Shown here piece after piece: positions 24,927-36,046 of a DNA stretch of 64,000 nt (position 1 is its first letter; each line of letters starts with the position of its first letter). This DNA is from Neurospora crassa OR74A (taxonomy: Eukaryota; Ascomycota; Sordariomycetes; Sordariales; Sordariaceae). Made by a program: the position numbers and the translations under genes. The stretch is from contig NC_026505.1 of the NCBI RefSeq assembly GCF_000182925.2, positions 4,836,001-4,900,000 on the forward strand, written 5' to 3'. The notes under the pieces are model-generated. The model made no database searches. It was not told where the DNA came from and saw only the letters and a program-made list of their open reading frames with translations.

Positions 24927-26238
24927 TTATTCTCGCGAAATAACCACATCGGTCCTCTTCGTAATACCGCCATCCAGAATGAACTCGGTGCTGTTATTGG
25001 CGTCCTTGCTCGTATTGCCCTCAATACTTCCGAGATCCATGTCGTTTATGCTGTCCAACTTCTCGCACCCCTTGCTCTTGCCCGTCCTCCACGTCTGAAG
25101 GGCGTAGCGCGATCCGACCTCCTTCGGATATCCTGTTCCACGGGTTCGGCTCCCGGTATTGCCAGCTCGCGATCTCTCGTTGAAGTACTTGATTAAGGGC
25201 GCAAGAGTCGGGACGTTTGTGACGATGATGCCGAGGTTGTTTTCAACTGTCGACCACATAATCAAAGGCGCGGAGTCGATGGGGTTTACGAGGCGCTTGA
25301 CCGTCTGGATGCGGATAATCTGGATAATGGTGATGAAGAGGCCGAGTCCGAACATTCCGAGTAGAACAACCTTTTTCCGCGTCTGGATTTGAGATTTGAG
25401 AAGAACCGGGAATGGGAGGAGCATACTGCAACGCCGGCAGGTTAGCGTGTGCTGAAAGATAGCTTTGGCATTTCCACTTACGCAGTAACATCGAAAATGA
25501 TCGTTAGCGACGCCATGCTCGTATAAAAAGGCACTCCCTTGAGACATTTGCCGGGGATGCTATAATCCCATTGTTTTGCGGCGGGTTGGCAGAGATTCAG
25601 CTGCACCAGCAAGAATGACAGATGAAAGAGGAAGCAAGAGACAATGACGCCCAGAGTCAGGTACCTGTAACCGCCCTTGGGAATAAAGCGAAGGTATGAG
25701 GTGAGCAAGGCGAGCTTGAAGCCGAAAATGCTCGAGATATAACTGTGTTGAGGGTCAGCACTTCTGGGAGATCAGGTATAAGCTGGAAAAATGGGTCAGA
25801 ACTGACAAAGGGGCGCCGATATATTGAAGCTGCGAGTCCAAATTGTTAGCAACCAGGCTTCCGTCCGATGTCAACAAAGATAGTAGGCACTTACGATATT
25901 GAAATTGTACATGTTTTGCGATGGGAAATCTTCCATATCTACCAATCCCAAGCCCCATCTTGTCTCTGTGTTCACTTGTTAGAGCTAGGGGGGTAAATCT
26001 TGGTAGTTTTTAAAAGCTACTCACGAACGATTGTCACGACCGCAAAACCAGCCGCCGCGACCCATGTAATGATGATAACCCAGTCATCGAACCCGATAGC
26101 CTTGAGAATAAAGGCTCGGACGTAGGTTCGCAGACAAACAGTGACGAAGGAGAGAACGGTAAGGGCGATGGCCACGCCCGTGATCTGGTGGCCTATGGTA
26201 GGCGCATCGGGATCTGTGGTGTTGTAGGTCCAAGCCAT
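24927..26238 (-). CDS. SAT4/PTH11-like fungal rhodopsin-fold membrane protein
   Basis: Five exons on the minus strand: 26238-26025, 25965-25895, 25829-25807, 25742-25482 and 25425-24927, giving 355 aa. The 56-65-nt introns all rejoin in frame. Seven hydrophobic segments are visible. TM1 is in IGHQITGVAIALTVLSF and TM2 in DDWVIIITWVAAAGFAVV. TM3 follows GAPFYISSIFGFKLALL, TM4 is in LGVIVSCFLFHLSFLLVQ, TM5 in MASLTIIFDVTAMLLPFP, TM6 in VVLLGMFGLGLFITIIQII and TM7 in WSTVENNLGIIVTNVPTL. Family marks include the CQPAAKQWDYSIPGKCL loop between TM4 and TM5 and the WSxVEnnLGII motif of TM7. The charged, Asn-rich tail (~75 residues) would be cytoplasmic. Related proteins include candidate GPCRs such as Pth11, but this one has no CFEM domain and its ligand is unknown. 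The third exon is only 23 nt. Confidence 0.88.
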
Positions 26239-29200
26239 CTTGGCGGAACGACGACGGGTTCACGACAACGCCGCACGGGAACCGGTAGTGGGATGTGGAC
26301 CAGAAAGCGAGGAGAACAGGAGTATATATCGAATGCTGCTCTGTGTGCGCGTGGTCGAATGCACGTAACCAGACTTTTTAGTGAGGGTGGAGAAGGTGCC
26401 GCTCCCGTCAACCGAGATCTGATGTCGATCACCGTGGTTTTGCGCCTCCCAATTGAGACTGATGATGATGATCGGAGAGGTGGGCGAGGATCAACCTCAT
26501 CAAGGGCCCGGCCGTGAATATACAATTTGGATGCCTTTTCAGAAGGTTAACATGGTTGATCATGTAAGTGGGCAGTGTCACTACATAAGGAATTTGGCGT
26601 TCATCGCCAAGCCACGACCGAGATCTCTTGAAGCTCAGTGTTCCCAGTCTCCGCTGCCCTAATCCACCGAGGGCAGGCCAGGGGTCGGTCCTCCAACAGT
26701 TCCAGAAGAAGCAGGTGTTAATTGCTAACAAGATGAGCGAAGGGGGGGGAAGAGGATTCTGGGCCGACGTAAATCATCAAAGAGGGTCTACATGTAACAT
26801 CACACGCAGCAACTCCAGCGTGAAGCGAAGGAACAGCGCGCGGGGAGAACTAGCCTTGTATCAGTGCGTTGCTTTGGCTTACACAGGATGATAATGGCTA
26901 AGGTTGAGACCCGTACGGGAGGTCTGTGTTCAGGCTGCTGTGCCGGACCTGGCATCAACTTGGCTAGGCGCGGCGGGGATGGACAGAAGAGTCTAGCAGA
27001 AGATTGACCTTCCGTATGGCGTAATATTTGCGGGCTGCACGTGCGTGTTGTAGTGTAGTGTACACGAGATGGGCTTGGTGGTGGGTTGGTGATGATGAGG
27101 AATTTGCTGGTATGGATGACAACTTGTGCGCCTGCGCTCCCGCCGGTGTTCATCTGTAGACAGTGGTGAAGAAGGAGCTGCTGCCCCAAGGAGAGTTCTA
27201 GCGTGAGATGGTTCCAACTCTGTGCCCGATATGGCCTAGAACGGCGGCCTTCGGTCATAGTCACTGTCCTATCATAGCCTATTATATAGCGTATGTGATG
27301 GCACGGGGACCGTCGGGGTCCATTATGATACGCAGCCAAGCACGGGTTCCTTTGGCCAGAAACTCCGGCGAAGTCGATGAAGTGCAAAATATCTTGATAT
27401 TCGCGCTTCTGACGTGGATCTTCCTTGTTGGGACACAGACTACCACGGCCAAGTCGGCTCCGACCAAGTTGGAACGAATTTTGCAGTACAATACGAGCTC
27501 AATCACCGAGTCATTTGTGTGTTTCCATCCCACTTTCGACCCTGTTGAGCTGAATATAAGACGTAAAAGTCCATGTTTTTGAACTTGACAGCCATACGAT
27601 TGCTGAAAGTGCAGAAATCGAAGCGGAAAACACACAGGTTGTAAGAGAGGGGGAAATGTTTTTTTTTTTTCTTTTTCTTTTTTTTTAAAAAAAAAATTTG
27701 AAAAAAATCAACCACGCTAAATAGAGAGACACCAAAGAGGAAAAATCCCCGAAGTGACTGAGACGGTAGTAGTGTATAGGTTGGAAGGCCATAGCACATG
27801 ACATCCCTCGCCATCTCGACAGACACTTCATGACTGGTGATGAAGCCAGGAGAATGATGAGTTTGAAATTGGGAAAAAGGGTCGAGCAGCAGCCGAGGCT
27901 ACTCCATGATATGGTGTAGAGAGCTGGAACAGTCCCTTGTCGAGGCCTGTGATAGAATGGCGTAGCGATTTTCCTGACCAAGACCCAAGATTATGCAGTG
28001 ACCCACACAAGGGGATATTAAGTGACGCAGGCCAATGCAAAGTGAAGGACCTAACGGATTCGGCTAGGTCGTGTCGTGTTGGGTGAACACTGGGGGAAAA
28101 AAAAGTCTTCACGGAAAGTCTGCCATTCGGGGTCCACGCCATGAGCTAGACCTTTTTCAAGAAGTCGAGCCGAAGATGAAGAGGAGGTGGTAAAGAAGGA
28201 CAGGAAAAGAGAGAAAAGAACAAGGAGGACACGGGGATAAATCGCAAAGTATGTACACTAGTATATGTCTCAATCGGCGAGCCTGGGCGGACTGGAAGCT
28301 GCCAATAGTCTAAGCTATGGCCTACACTACTTGGACCAGAAGGACCGAAAGACCAAAGACCGTCAAAGGAATATGCCGTGAGACACGTGGGCACTTTCGG
28401 ATATCGCTACATGATAGGGTGATGGCGTAACACTGCAATGCAACGCTGCTCAGGGGCAGTATGTATGTAGTGTAGAAGGGGTGGCACCACGAGCAGAGTG
28501 GCAGCCGTAGAGGTCCTCGAAGCCAGCCTCCCTCAAGTGCTGATGGGGTCGCTGCGAAGCTCTCGTCGTCGTCGGCGGCAAGACCAAAAGGCCGTCCGGC
28601 GCCGTGTCGGATCGTCTGTGCTCCGGAGACGAGCGGTTTCGGCCCAGTTTCAAGCTCCTCTCTTGTGCTGTATGGGCTGGGAAGATGAGAGCCGAGGCTG
28701 CGTCCATGATTTCCTGAAGATGGCAACCCTATCGGCAGCATCCGAGCGCAGAAGCTGGTGACTCTTGTCGTTAATCCTGTTGTGGTCGAGATCGTCGGCG
28801 TCGACTTGCTCTGTCTCCCTTCTCGTCCAGCGATGTGCAAGATGCCTTCTGTGTTCGGCGACCTCGGTCCTTCGTCCTGCTCGGCCTTGGCTCAAAACAG
28901 CTAGCGGTGAAAAACCACGATGCTCCATCATGACACACTACTGAAGCGATGGGCAATCTCCCCTATCAGCGGTGACAGAGCGCGAACCTGTGGACCGGCA
29001 TCTTCCGCAATGGGGCTTTTGTGGGGAGGCTAGCTGGCTCGGCGAGGTCTGACCGGCAGGGGAAACGGTGGGGGGGCGGGGGAAAGTCGGGCTTCAAAAG
29101 GGCTTCACCCCGCTCAGTAGGTGTTGCTTGATAACTAGGTCCTGCGGGCATTTTGCGGACGCAGCCCCTGAGGGCGACAGCTTTGCACGTGTACGGCGTA

Positions 29201-31496
29201 GTTTAGTGTAGTAGAGATAGGTAATATAGGGTGAGGTTGTGCCACTATGTTGCCTTGGTCGAAAATAGTGTATAGTTGTCGACATGTCGTTGCAATTGAG
29301 GGGTTGAGGCTCAGCGGCAGTTGTTCATCGGCACGCACCGTGGTTCAGTCCAAGAGGCTTGCGGTTCAGGTACAGTAATATTGATTTATGTACACTACTG
29401 TACCGAGGTTTGGCGCTTGGACGGGCTGGAAAAGCAATGAAAATGAAATCGGATGGCTGTTCGGTTGCCGCTTGCCATGCCGGGCCGGGAATGGTCGGGC
29501 TGCCATTGGCTCCAGGCAACCAATATCTGATCGCGCAGTGATTTTTAGTGTATTCTCGCTTCTAACTTCCATCGACTGAGCGCACCTGTCTGTGGCTGCA
29601 GTGGCGAAGTGGAAAGCGCGGAGCAGAGCGCGGGGCGAACAGGGCTTTACACTACGCTGAACAAAGGAAAATCACTTTGTTTCTTTTTTTTGTCAAAACA
29701 CTCAGCTGTATTGTCTGCCCGGGAACAGGAATTGATAACCGACATTCATAAATCGCGTATCGATCGGATGAAACTAAGAGATTTCGGACCAAACACATCA
29801 TACAAGAAGCACAGAAGTCGTGTCTTTTGAGGTCACTGCGTAAAATCGAGCATGCCCGTGGGGTACCCAAGACGCGCGATGGATGCTAGCTGCAGGTAGC
29901 ATCGCGGCGGTGCTGCAGGAACATGAATTTCCCGGACTGAATCCATTCGGATGACAAACTCCGTCATGTCGGCTGGCTCATCTTCCGCATCAAGCTGAAC
30001 CCATCTTGGAGATTACGCCACGTGAAGCCGCCCACACACAGCACGTGGAAGATCAGACCTGTCGGCTAGCTAGTACCGGCCGGACATGGGCCATTCATCC
30101 CGAGTTCTCACAGTTGACACCATCGTCAAACACAACCTCATTGCCGTCCCACCCATGGAGCCATGGTACTGTTCCCGTCTACACAACGTCCCAGAAGCCG
30201 AAAATACTTCAAAGAAGTGTAATACTACACTATACAACAACCGACTACTGTAGCATCATGGAAGCTTCAACTGCACAGGTCGTCGGCCATCGCGATCCGG
30301 CGCTGGACCGAAATGTCACCAGCCAAGGTTTCCCTTCCTACCTATTCCCACCCAGGCGGTCTGTGTTGCCCCATTACCCACTGCTTCGGAGACTTTTCTA
30401 GCTCAATGTCAAGCTGTCCGCAATCTGCCATCAGGCCCAACCCCGGTGTAGTTTACACCACTATGGTGCTACACGTGCTACCCAGATACCGCCATCCTTG
30501 GTCAGCTCCTGCGTTGGTATGCAATTCATCTCGATTATCCTCGACCCGACTCTGCCACCGCTGTCTTAGCAGATGATATTGGATATGGATATCGGCACAC
30601 GGATACCACCACTCATCCGAATAACCGATTATCAACCAGCCGGTTACATGCCACTGACCACCGTCCCTACAGATGAGGATGAGCATCGTCCCGAGTGACG
30701 GTTGCTGGCGATCCCCTTCTGACGATCCGATCCCCAGGTTTTGCCATGCACAACGTGCCAGCCTGGGAAAACTCTGACCTGCCCAAGATAAGACACCTTG
30801 ATGGGCATCTTGATAGGCTTGATAAGTCAAAAAAGAACGACCCAAGGACACAAACTCCACCAGCCGGTCTGCATCTCTCTCCGCCATAGCCACTCCTCAC
30901 GAGGTGAACCATGTCGCGCGTGGCTGGCACGATAACCTAAAATCCGTCTAGACATGGAGTTGTAAGGCACTCGGCACCAAAGAAGAAAGCATTTCGTCTT
31001 GGCCATGGGTGAGGTGGAACCCGGACGGAGATTGTTCCTGGAACTGACGGCCATCCGTCCACTCACAGGCTCTCAAGCTCCCCACGGATTCGGATACTGT
31101 GACCTTTTCTACCCTACACGTGTACGCAGGTGCCGTGGGAGAACGCATCGTGCCATGGCTATGGTCCCAGCCGGGGGGTTTTCAATTTGGGGCCGTCTAC
31201 TCTAGCCGCATAACCAGGGGACCCTACCAGTCCCTGAACGGTCTCGCCTGTGTTTGCCCGCTTCTCCCTGGTGGATTTCGGAGGGCAATCTTCGCGTGGC
31301 AGACCACGCCAGCGCCGGGGCATGGAATTATACTTAAACAGAGCATTGTCGTCTGCCACCATGAAGACATCATCGCCAAGATAGTCCTTCTCGGAGATCG
31401 TCAACCTCTCTCTCTCCAGCAGAAGCATTCAGACCGGCGCTCACTTTCGAGCCTCGCTTCGCATTCCTTCTCAACGTCTTCAGAGAAACCATCACC
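26239..31496. other. 5.3-kb spacer between two divergent genes, rich in TACACTA motifs
   Basis: Both flanking genes point outward, so this is promoter-bearing DNA. Twelve copies of TACACTA/TAGTGTA fall between 27051 and 30232, against well under one expected by chance. A T/A-rich tract lies at 27659-27712. ATG frames of around 120-195 codons occur on both strands (for example 27208-27582 plus and 26800-27387 minus), but none resembles a known family. Confidence 0.6.
31329..31338 (+). promoter_or_regulatory. TATA-like element upstream of the FAD oxidase
   Basis: TATACTTAAA lies 159-168 bp upstream of the oxidase ATG at 31497, a plausible distance for a fungal TATA element with a leader of about 100 nt. 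CT-rich sequence follows, as is usual at fungal transcription starts. Confidence 0.35.
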
Positions 31497-33332
31497 ATGA
31501 AGGTTTCGACTCTTCTCTCCTCCGGTCTTTTCTCCGTCGGTGCGCTGGGCGCCGCCGTTGGCTCGACCTGCAAATGCTTCCCCGGCGATGCCTGCTGGCC
31601 TTCAACACAGGATTGGAACCAGCTCAACCAGACCGTCGGTGGCAGACTCATCGCTACCGTGCCCCTTGCTGAGGTATGCCATGGCGACCAGTACGACAGC
31701 GCAAAGTGCTCGAGCCTCCAGTCTTCGTGGCAGACTCCCGATACTCAGTGAGTTATTTTTTTTTGTCTCTTGTTCACTTGTCCTATCAGCTTTCCCTCTT
31801 GTGGTCAACTGCCATCTTCTTTTGGTGGTGATCATCACGTATGTAATGTCGATCACTAACAACCATGGCCCCCACACAGCATGGTTGACTCGGCCTCTGT
31901 CATGGCCCCGTTTTTTGCCAACCAGAGCTGCGACCCCTTCACTTCTAGGGACAAGCCTTGCACCCTCGGCAACTACGTAAGGTACGCCGTCGATGTTCAA
32001 ACCGCGGCCGATGTGACCGCGGCCGTCAACTTTGCCCGCAGCCACAACATCCGCTTCGTCATCCGCAACACCGGCCATGACTACCTTGGTCGTTCCACCG
32101 GTGCCGGTGCCCTCTCCGTCTGGACCCACAACCTCAAGGATATGGAGTTCAAGACCTGGAATGACAAGTACTACTCCGGTCCCGCCGTCAAGCTTGGTGC
32201 CGGTATCCAGGGTTATGAGATTATGGCTGCCGGCAAGGCCAAGGGTCAGGTCGTCGTTGGCGGCGAGTGCCCTACTGTCGGTATCTCTGGTGGCTACACT
32301 CAGGGTGGTGGTCACTCGGCTTTGAGCACCAGCTTCGGTCTGTCTGCTGACAACACCCTCGAATGGGAGGTCGTCACTGCTGATGGCCGTCTCCTCACGG
32401 CTTCTCGCACCCAGAACTCTGACCTCTACTGGGCTCTCTCCGGTGGCGGCGGCGGCAACTATGGTGTCGTTCTCAGCATGACTGTCAAGACTTTCCCCGA
32501 TGCCAAGGTTGGTGGCGCGACCCTTGCCTTCTACTCTTCTGCGATGGCCACCGACACCTTCTACGCCGCCATCGATGCTTTCCACTCTGCCCTCCCCGAC
32601 ATGGTCGCCGCCGGCACCATGGTGGTCTACTACTTCACCTCGGACTTCTTCATGATCTCGCCCATGACTGCCTTCGGCAAGTCTGAGGATGAGGTCAAGG
32701 CGATCATGGCCCCATACCTCAAGACTCTTGACACCATGGGCGTCACCTACACTGCCGGCTACAGCGAGACCGAGAACTACTATGGTCACTACGACAAGTA
32801 CTTCGGCCCTCTCCCTACCGGCAACATCCAGGTCGGCATTGCTCAGTACGGTGGCCGTCTCATCCCCGTCGACACGGTCAAGAACAACGCCACTGCCTTT
32901 GCCAAGACCGCCCGCTTCATCGCCGAGAGCGGCGTCACTTTCATCGGTGTTGGCACTGATGTGTCCGCCTTCGGCCAGAACAACCAGAACGCCGTCCTCC
33001 CCGCCTGGCGCAAGGCCCTCGTCCACGCCACCCTCACCACCCCGTGGTCGTTCGCGCCTGAGGACTGGGATAAGATGATCGAGAACCAGCACCTCATGAC
33101 CGACGTCATCATGCCCGCCATTGAGGATGCCACCCCCGGCTCCGGCGCCTACATGAACGAGGGCAACTTCCAGCAGCCCGACTTCCAGCACCAGTTCTTC
33201 GGCAGCAACTACAACAACCTTTTGTGCATCAAGAAGAAGTACGACCCCACCAACCTCTTCTACGCCACTGCCGCTGTCGGTAGCGAGGCCTGGACTGTTT
33301 CCAACGATGGTCGCATGTGCAAGTCTTCTTGA
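31497..33332 (+). CDS. Secreted AA7-type FAD-linked oxidase (VAO/BBE family)
   Basis: Exons 31497-31747 and 31880-33332, joined by a 132-nt intron with branch site CACTAAC, giving 567 aa. A signal peptide (about residues 1-22) precedes TCKCFPGDACWP. An FAD_binding_4 (PCMH) domain spans about residues 110-290, and a C-terminal berberine-bridge-type segment includes NNLLCIKKKYDPTNLFY. His150 in RNTGHDYLGRSTG and Cys214 in VVGGECPTVGISGGYTQGGG match the pair that tethers FAD twice in BBE-like and oligosaccharide oxidases. Such enzymes oxidise sugars, oligosaccharides or alkaloid-like substrates and release H2O2; the substrate here cannot be inferred. The second exon is strongly biased to C-ending codons, suggesting high expression. 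No biosynthetic cluster surrounds it, though a GST gene lies 1 kb downstream. A long open frame on the opposite strand is an artefact of this codon bias. Confidence 0.93.
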
Positions 33333-34335
33333 ATATAGCAAGCAATGCAGAGTGGTATTGGTTGCTGGGCGGTTCGATATTTGCTGTTATTAGCGTTGGT
33401 TACGTTTATTAGAGCCTGATCCCTTCATCTTTCATTTCCCATCCCTTTTTATTTACGTACTAATCGTGTGTATATGGCTTGTTTAATTCTGTTCGTTCCT
33501 GGGTGAGCGATCGGAGGTGGTGAGGGGAAGAAAAGAACGTTGTGAGGTTTTGTAAAGGGTTGACGGTTGTTGAGAAGCGAAGCTATTCGGCTTCGTTACC
33601 TACATTATGCATGGTGCGCACGCTAGCTATAACGAACACGTCATGTCCATATGTCACTTTCTTGTACATAGTTTTGAGAAGAGACTTTCGAATACACGCC
33701 TTGATGTAAGAACCGGTCTCTTGTGTGAACCTTTACGCTTCGACTGTGTGTTGTTCCCTTTCACAGATTTGTACAAGGTCTGGTGATTAATAAGCCCAAA
33801 ATAGTCCCAATGGATGCGGTAAGACTCACAATCCGACCAAAGTGTCACGATTGTGTAGGAACCGCTGTCGATGGAACCTAACGTTCACTCAAGTCGTGGT
33901 TGTATTTTTGGGACAATTGTCATGGAAAGAAGCTTCCAAAAGAACTGAAAGGAACACTGGACTTTTGGCTGATGCCGTCATTCCGGTTGTATGATGCGAC
34001 TTACCACCCCACGTCTCTTCTGCGGTCGTACCCCGCACTAGCAATGTATTGGAGGACGCTGCATCTCTTAGCAATTGGCAGTTACTGCACTAACAGGGGC
34101 ACTTTCCGAAATTGCCGAAGCCGCGGTGTACATCAATCACCGATACGGTAATATCGACGACCGCAGGTGCTGTATTTCTAAGCATACAGCGAGACAGCTC
34201 GGCCCCCTCTTCGAAAAAAGACATATGAACCCCACGGTGCTTCATACACAATCTATCTTGAAAGCTTCACTTCTCGAAACTCATCACAAACTACAGTCGT
34301 CAACCAAGCATTTAACACACTCAACATCAGACACA
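33333..34335. other. 1-kb spacer between the FAD oxidase and the GST gene
   Basis: The first part is presumably the 3' UTR and terminator of the oxidase (T-rich at about 33425-33480). The last part is the GST promoter and leader, ending in ACA-rich sequence before the ATG. I see no gene and no striking repeat. Confidence 0.6.
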
Positions 34336-35322
34336 ATGGCGTCCCAGAACTCAGACATCCACCTCTACACTGCCCAGACTCCCAATGGCATCAAGGTCTC
34401 CATTCTCCTTGAGGAGCTTGGTGTGCCTTACAAGGTATTTACCACGAGCTTACGTTCCTAGTTGCCTGAAATCAATGAATACCATTACAGTTCACCACTC
34501 TCTTTGACTCTTCTCTTCACGTCCCCCTTCATTCCCTGCTGCTCAAAGATAAACTAACCTCCTTCAGGTAACCGCAATCGACATCTCCAAAGATGTCCAA
34601 AAAGAGCCATGGTTCCTTGAGATCAACCCCAACGGCCGCATCCCGGCTCTGACCGACAAGCTCGAGGACGGCACGCCCATCGCGCTGTTCGAGTCTGGCG
34701 CCATCATGCAGTACCTTGTCGAGCGCTACGATAAAGACCACAAGGTCTCGTACCCGCAGGGCAGCAAGGAGTACTACCAGACCCAGAGCTGGCTCTTCTG
34801 GCAGATGGGCGGTCTGGGCCCCATGCAAGGGCAGGCCAACCACTTTACGCGGTACGCGCCCGAGAAGATCGAGTATGGAATCAACAGATACCAGAACGAG
34901 ACGAGGAGATTGTACAGGGTTATGGATGCGCAGTTGGCGAAGAACGAGTACTTGGTGGGAGATAGGCCTACCATTGCGGACTTCTCGTGCTGGGGGTGGG
35001 TTGCTGCTCATGGTAAGCTCTTCCTTTTTTTTTTTTTTTTTCTTAATGACTTCTGGATGTGTACCACGTGTCACAGTTGCTGACAGATGAACCTCTATGT
35101 GCAGGCTGGTGCGGCATCAAGAACTTCGAGGCTCAATTCCCCCACCTCAACGCCTGGCTCAACAGACTCCTCGAGCGCCCCGGCCTCGAGAAGGGCAGGC
35201 ATGTGCCCAGCAAGCACACGGCGCTGGAGCTCAACAAGTTGAGCGAGGAGGAGCTGGAAGCCAAGGCGGTCTCTTCCAGGGCGTGGGTGCAGAAGGGCAT
35301 GGCTGAGGATGCGAAGAAGTAA
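34336..35322 (+). CDS. Glutathione S-transferase, Ure2/YfcG-like
   Basis: Exons 34336-34434, 34568-35012 and 35105-35322, giving 253 aa. The N-terminal thioredoxin fold (about residues 8-90) contains HLYTAQTPNGIKVSILLEEL, INPNGRIPAL and the glutathione-binding FESGAIMQYLVERYD. The C-terminal helical domain (about 95-220) includes the N-capping-type segment YLVGDRPTIADFSCWGWVAA. The active-site Thr-Pro-Asn-Gly is typical of Ure2-like (Nu-class) transferases, which lack a catalytic Tyr or Ser/Cys. These enzymes mainly show disulfide-bond reductase or peroxidase activity and serve detoxification. There is no Ure2-type prion domain, so a nitrogen-regulatory role is not suggested. The protein is cytosolic, with no signal peptide. 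The second intron (35013-35104) carries a 17-T tract. It lies between the oxidase and BBP genes, all on the plus strand. Confidence 0.92.
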
Positions 35323-36046
35323 GGCAAACGGCGGGGAACGAGCTATGAGCTAGAGCCATGAGCACTGTTGTGCTTGTGATGCAACGCTGTCAGGTAGCGA
35401 GGCAGATAATGAACATCGAAACTGACGAGAAACTTGTGTAAAACAAGGTTCCGGTCCAAGGTTTAGATCTGATATGACGAGTTCGAACAAGGAGGTACCG
35501 TAGTGGTAACATGGCTCGTGGCACTCACGAGGCTCAGCCAGGCCTTCTCCATACTTAACGGTTTATAGTGGTATGGACCAGCCTGAGATGTGACCGTCGG
35601 GATGGAAACCAATGCGCGCTTGCCAACCCCTATCTGGATTAGCCAGTCAGTACCCAACTTCCGTTACATAAAATAGCCCGAAGCTCAATGTTTAATTGAA
35701 ATTCTGTCCCAAGGTGAAGATTGTTGGAACTGAAGTTCAGACGAAAGCATGTTCAACTGTAGCGGTCACGTGTGGCCAATAACAGCGGGCACTGCTGTGG
35801 TGAAGGCCTGGAACATCAAGTCCAGCGCGTGTTTGTTTGCACCTGCTCGCTTACCTAAGGCAAACGCGGGATCCCGCCCCACTTGCCTTTTGTACTTTGC
35901 CTCCCGTTCGCGCGTCGTCCTTCACTGCAACCAGCCAACCACCTCTTCTTTTGCACCCAACCGAGACCACATCACATTGTCAACCAATTTCTGGTCGTCT
36001 GTTTGTTTGGATTCCTCGACACAGATCGACCTCATCAACCATCACA
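35323..36046. other. Spacer and promoter upstream of the BBP gene
   Basis: This holds the 3' UTR of the GST gene followed by the BBP promoter. CACGTG and CCAAT elements lie at 35767-35780, and a CT/CA-rich leader runs up to the ATG at 36047. No gene is seen. Confidence 0.6.
35767..35780 (+). promoter_or_regulatory. CACGTG E-box plus CCAAT box upstream of BBP
   Basis: TCACGTG (Cbf1/centromere-binding-factor type) is followed 3 bp later by CCAAT, about 270 bp before the BBP ATG. The two elements are close enough to be bound together. This is the clearest composite promoter element in the window, although each motif alone is common. Confidence 0.4.

Noticed and set aside
27208-27635. Overlapping ~120-codon frames on both strands in the 26-31-kb spacer
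   Set aside because: Both strands are open over the same bases and neither resembles a known protein. Possibly a worn gene remnant, but I cannot support that.
31602-33341. 579-codon open frame on the minus strand opposite the FAD oxidase
   Set aside because: It is the mirror of a strongly C-ending-biased coding exon, which removes stops from an antisense frame. It is Val/Gly/Asp-rich, has no family resemblance, and crosses the real intron.
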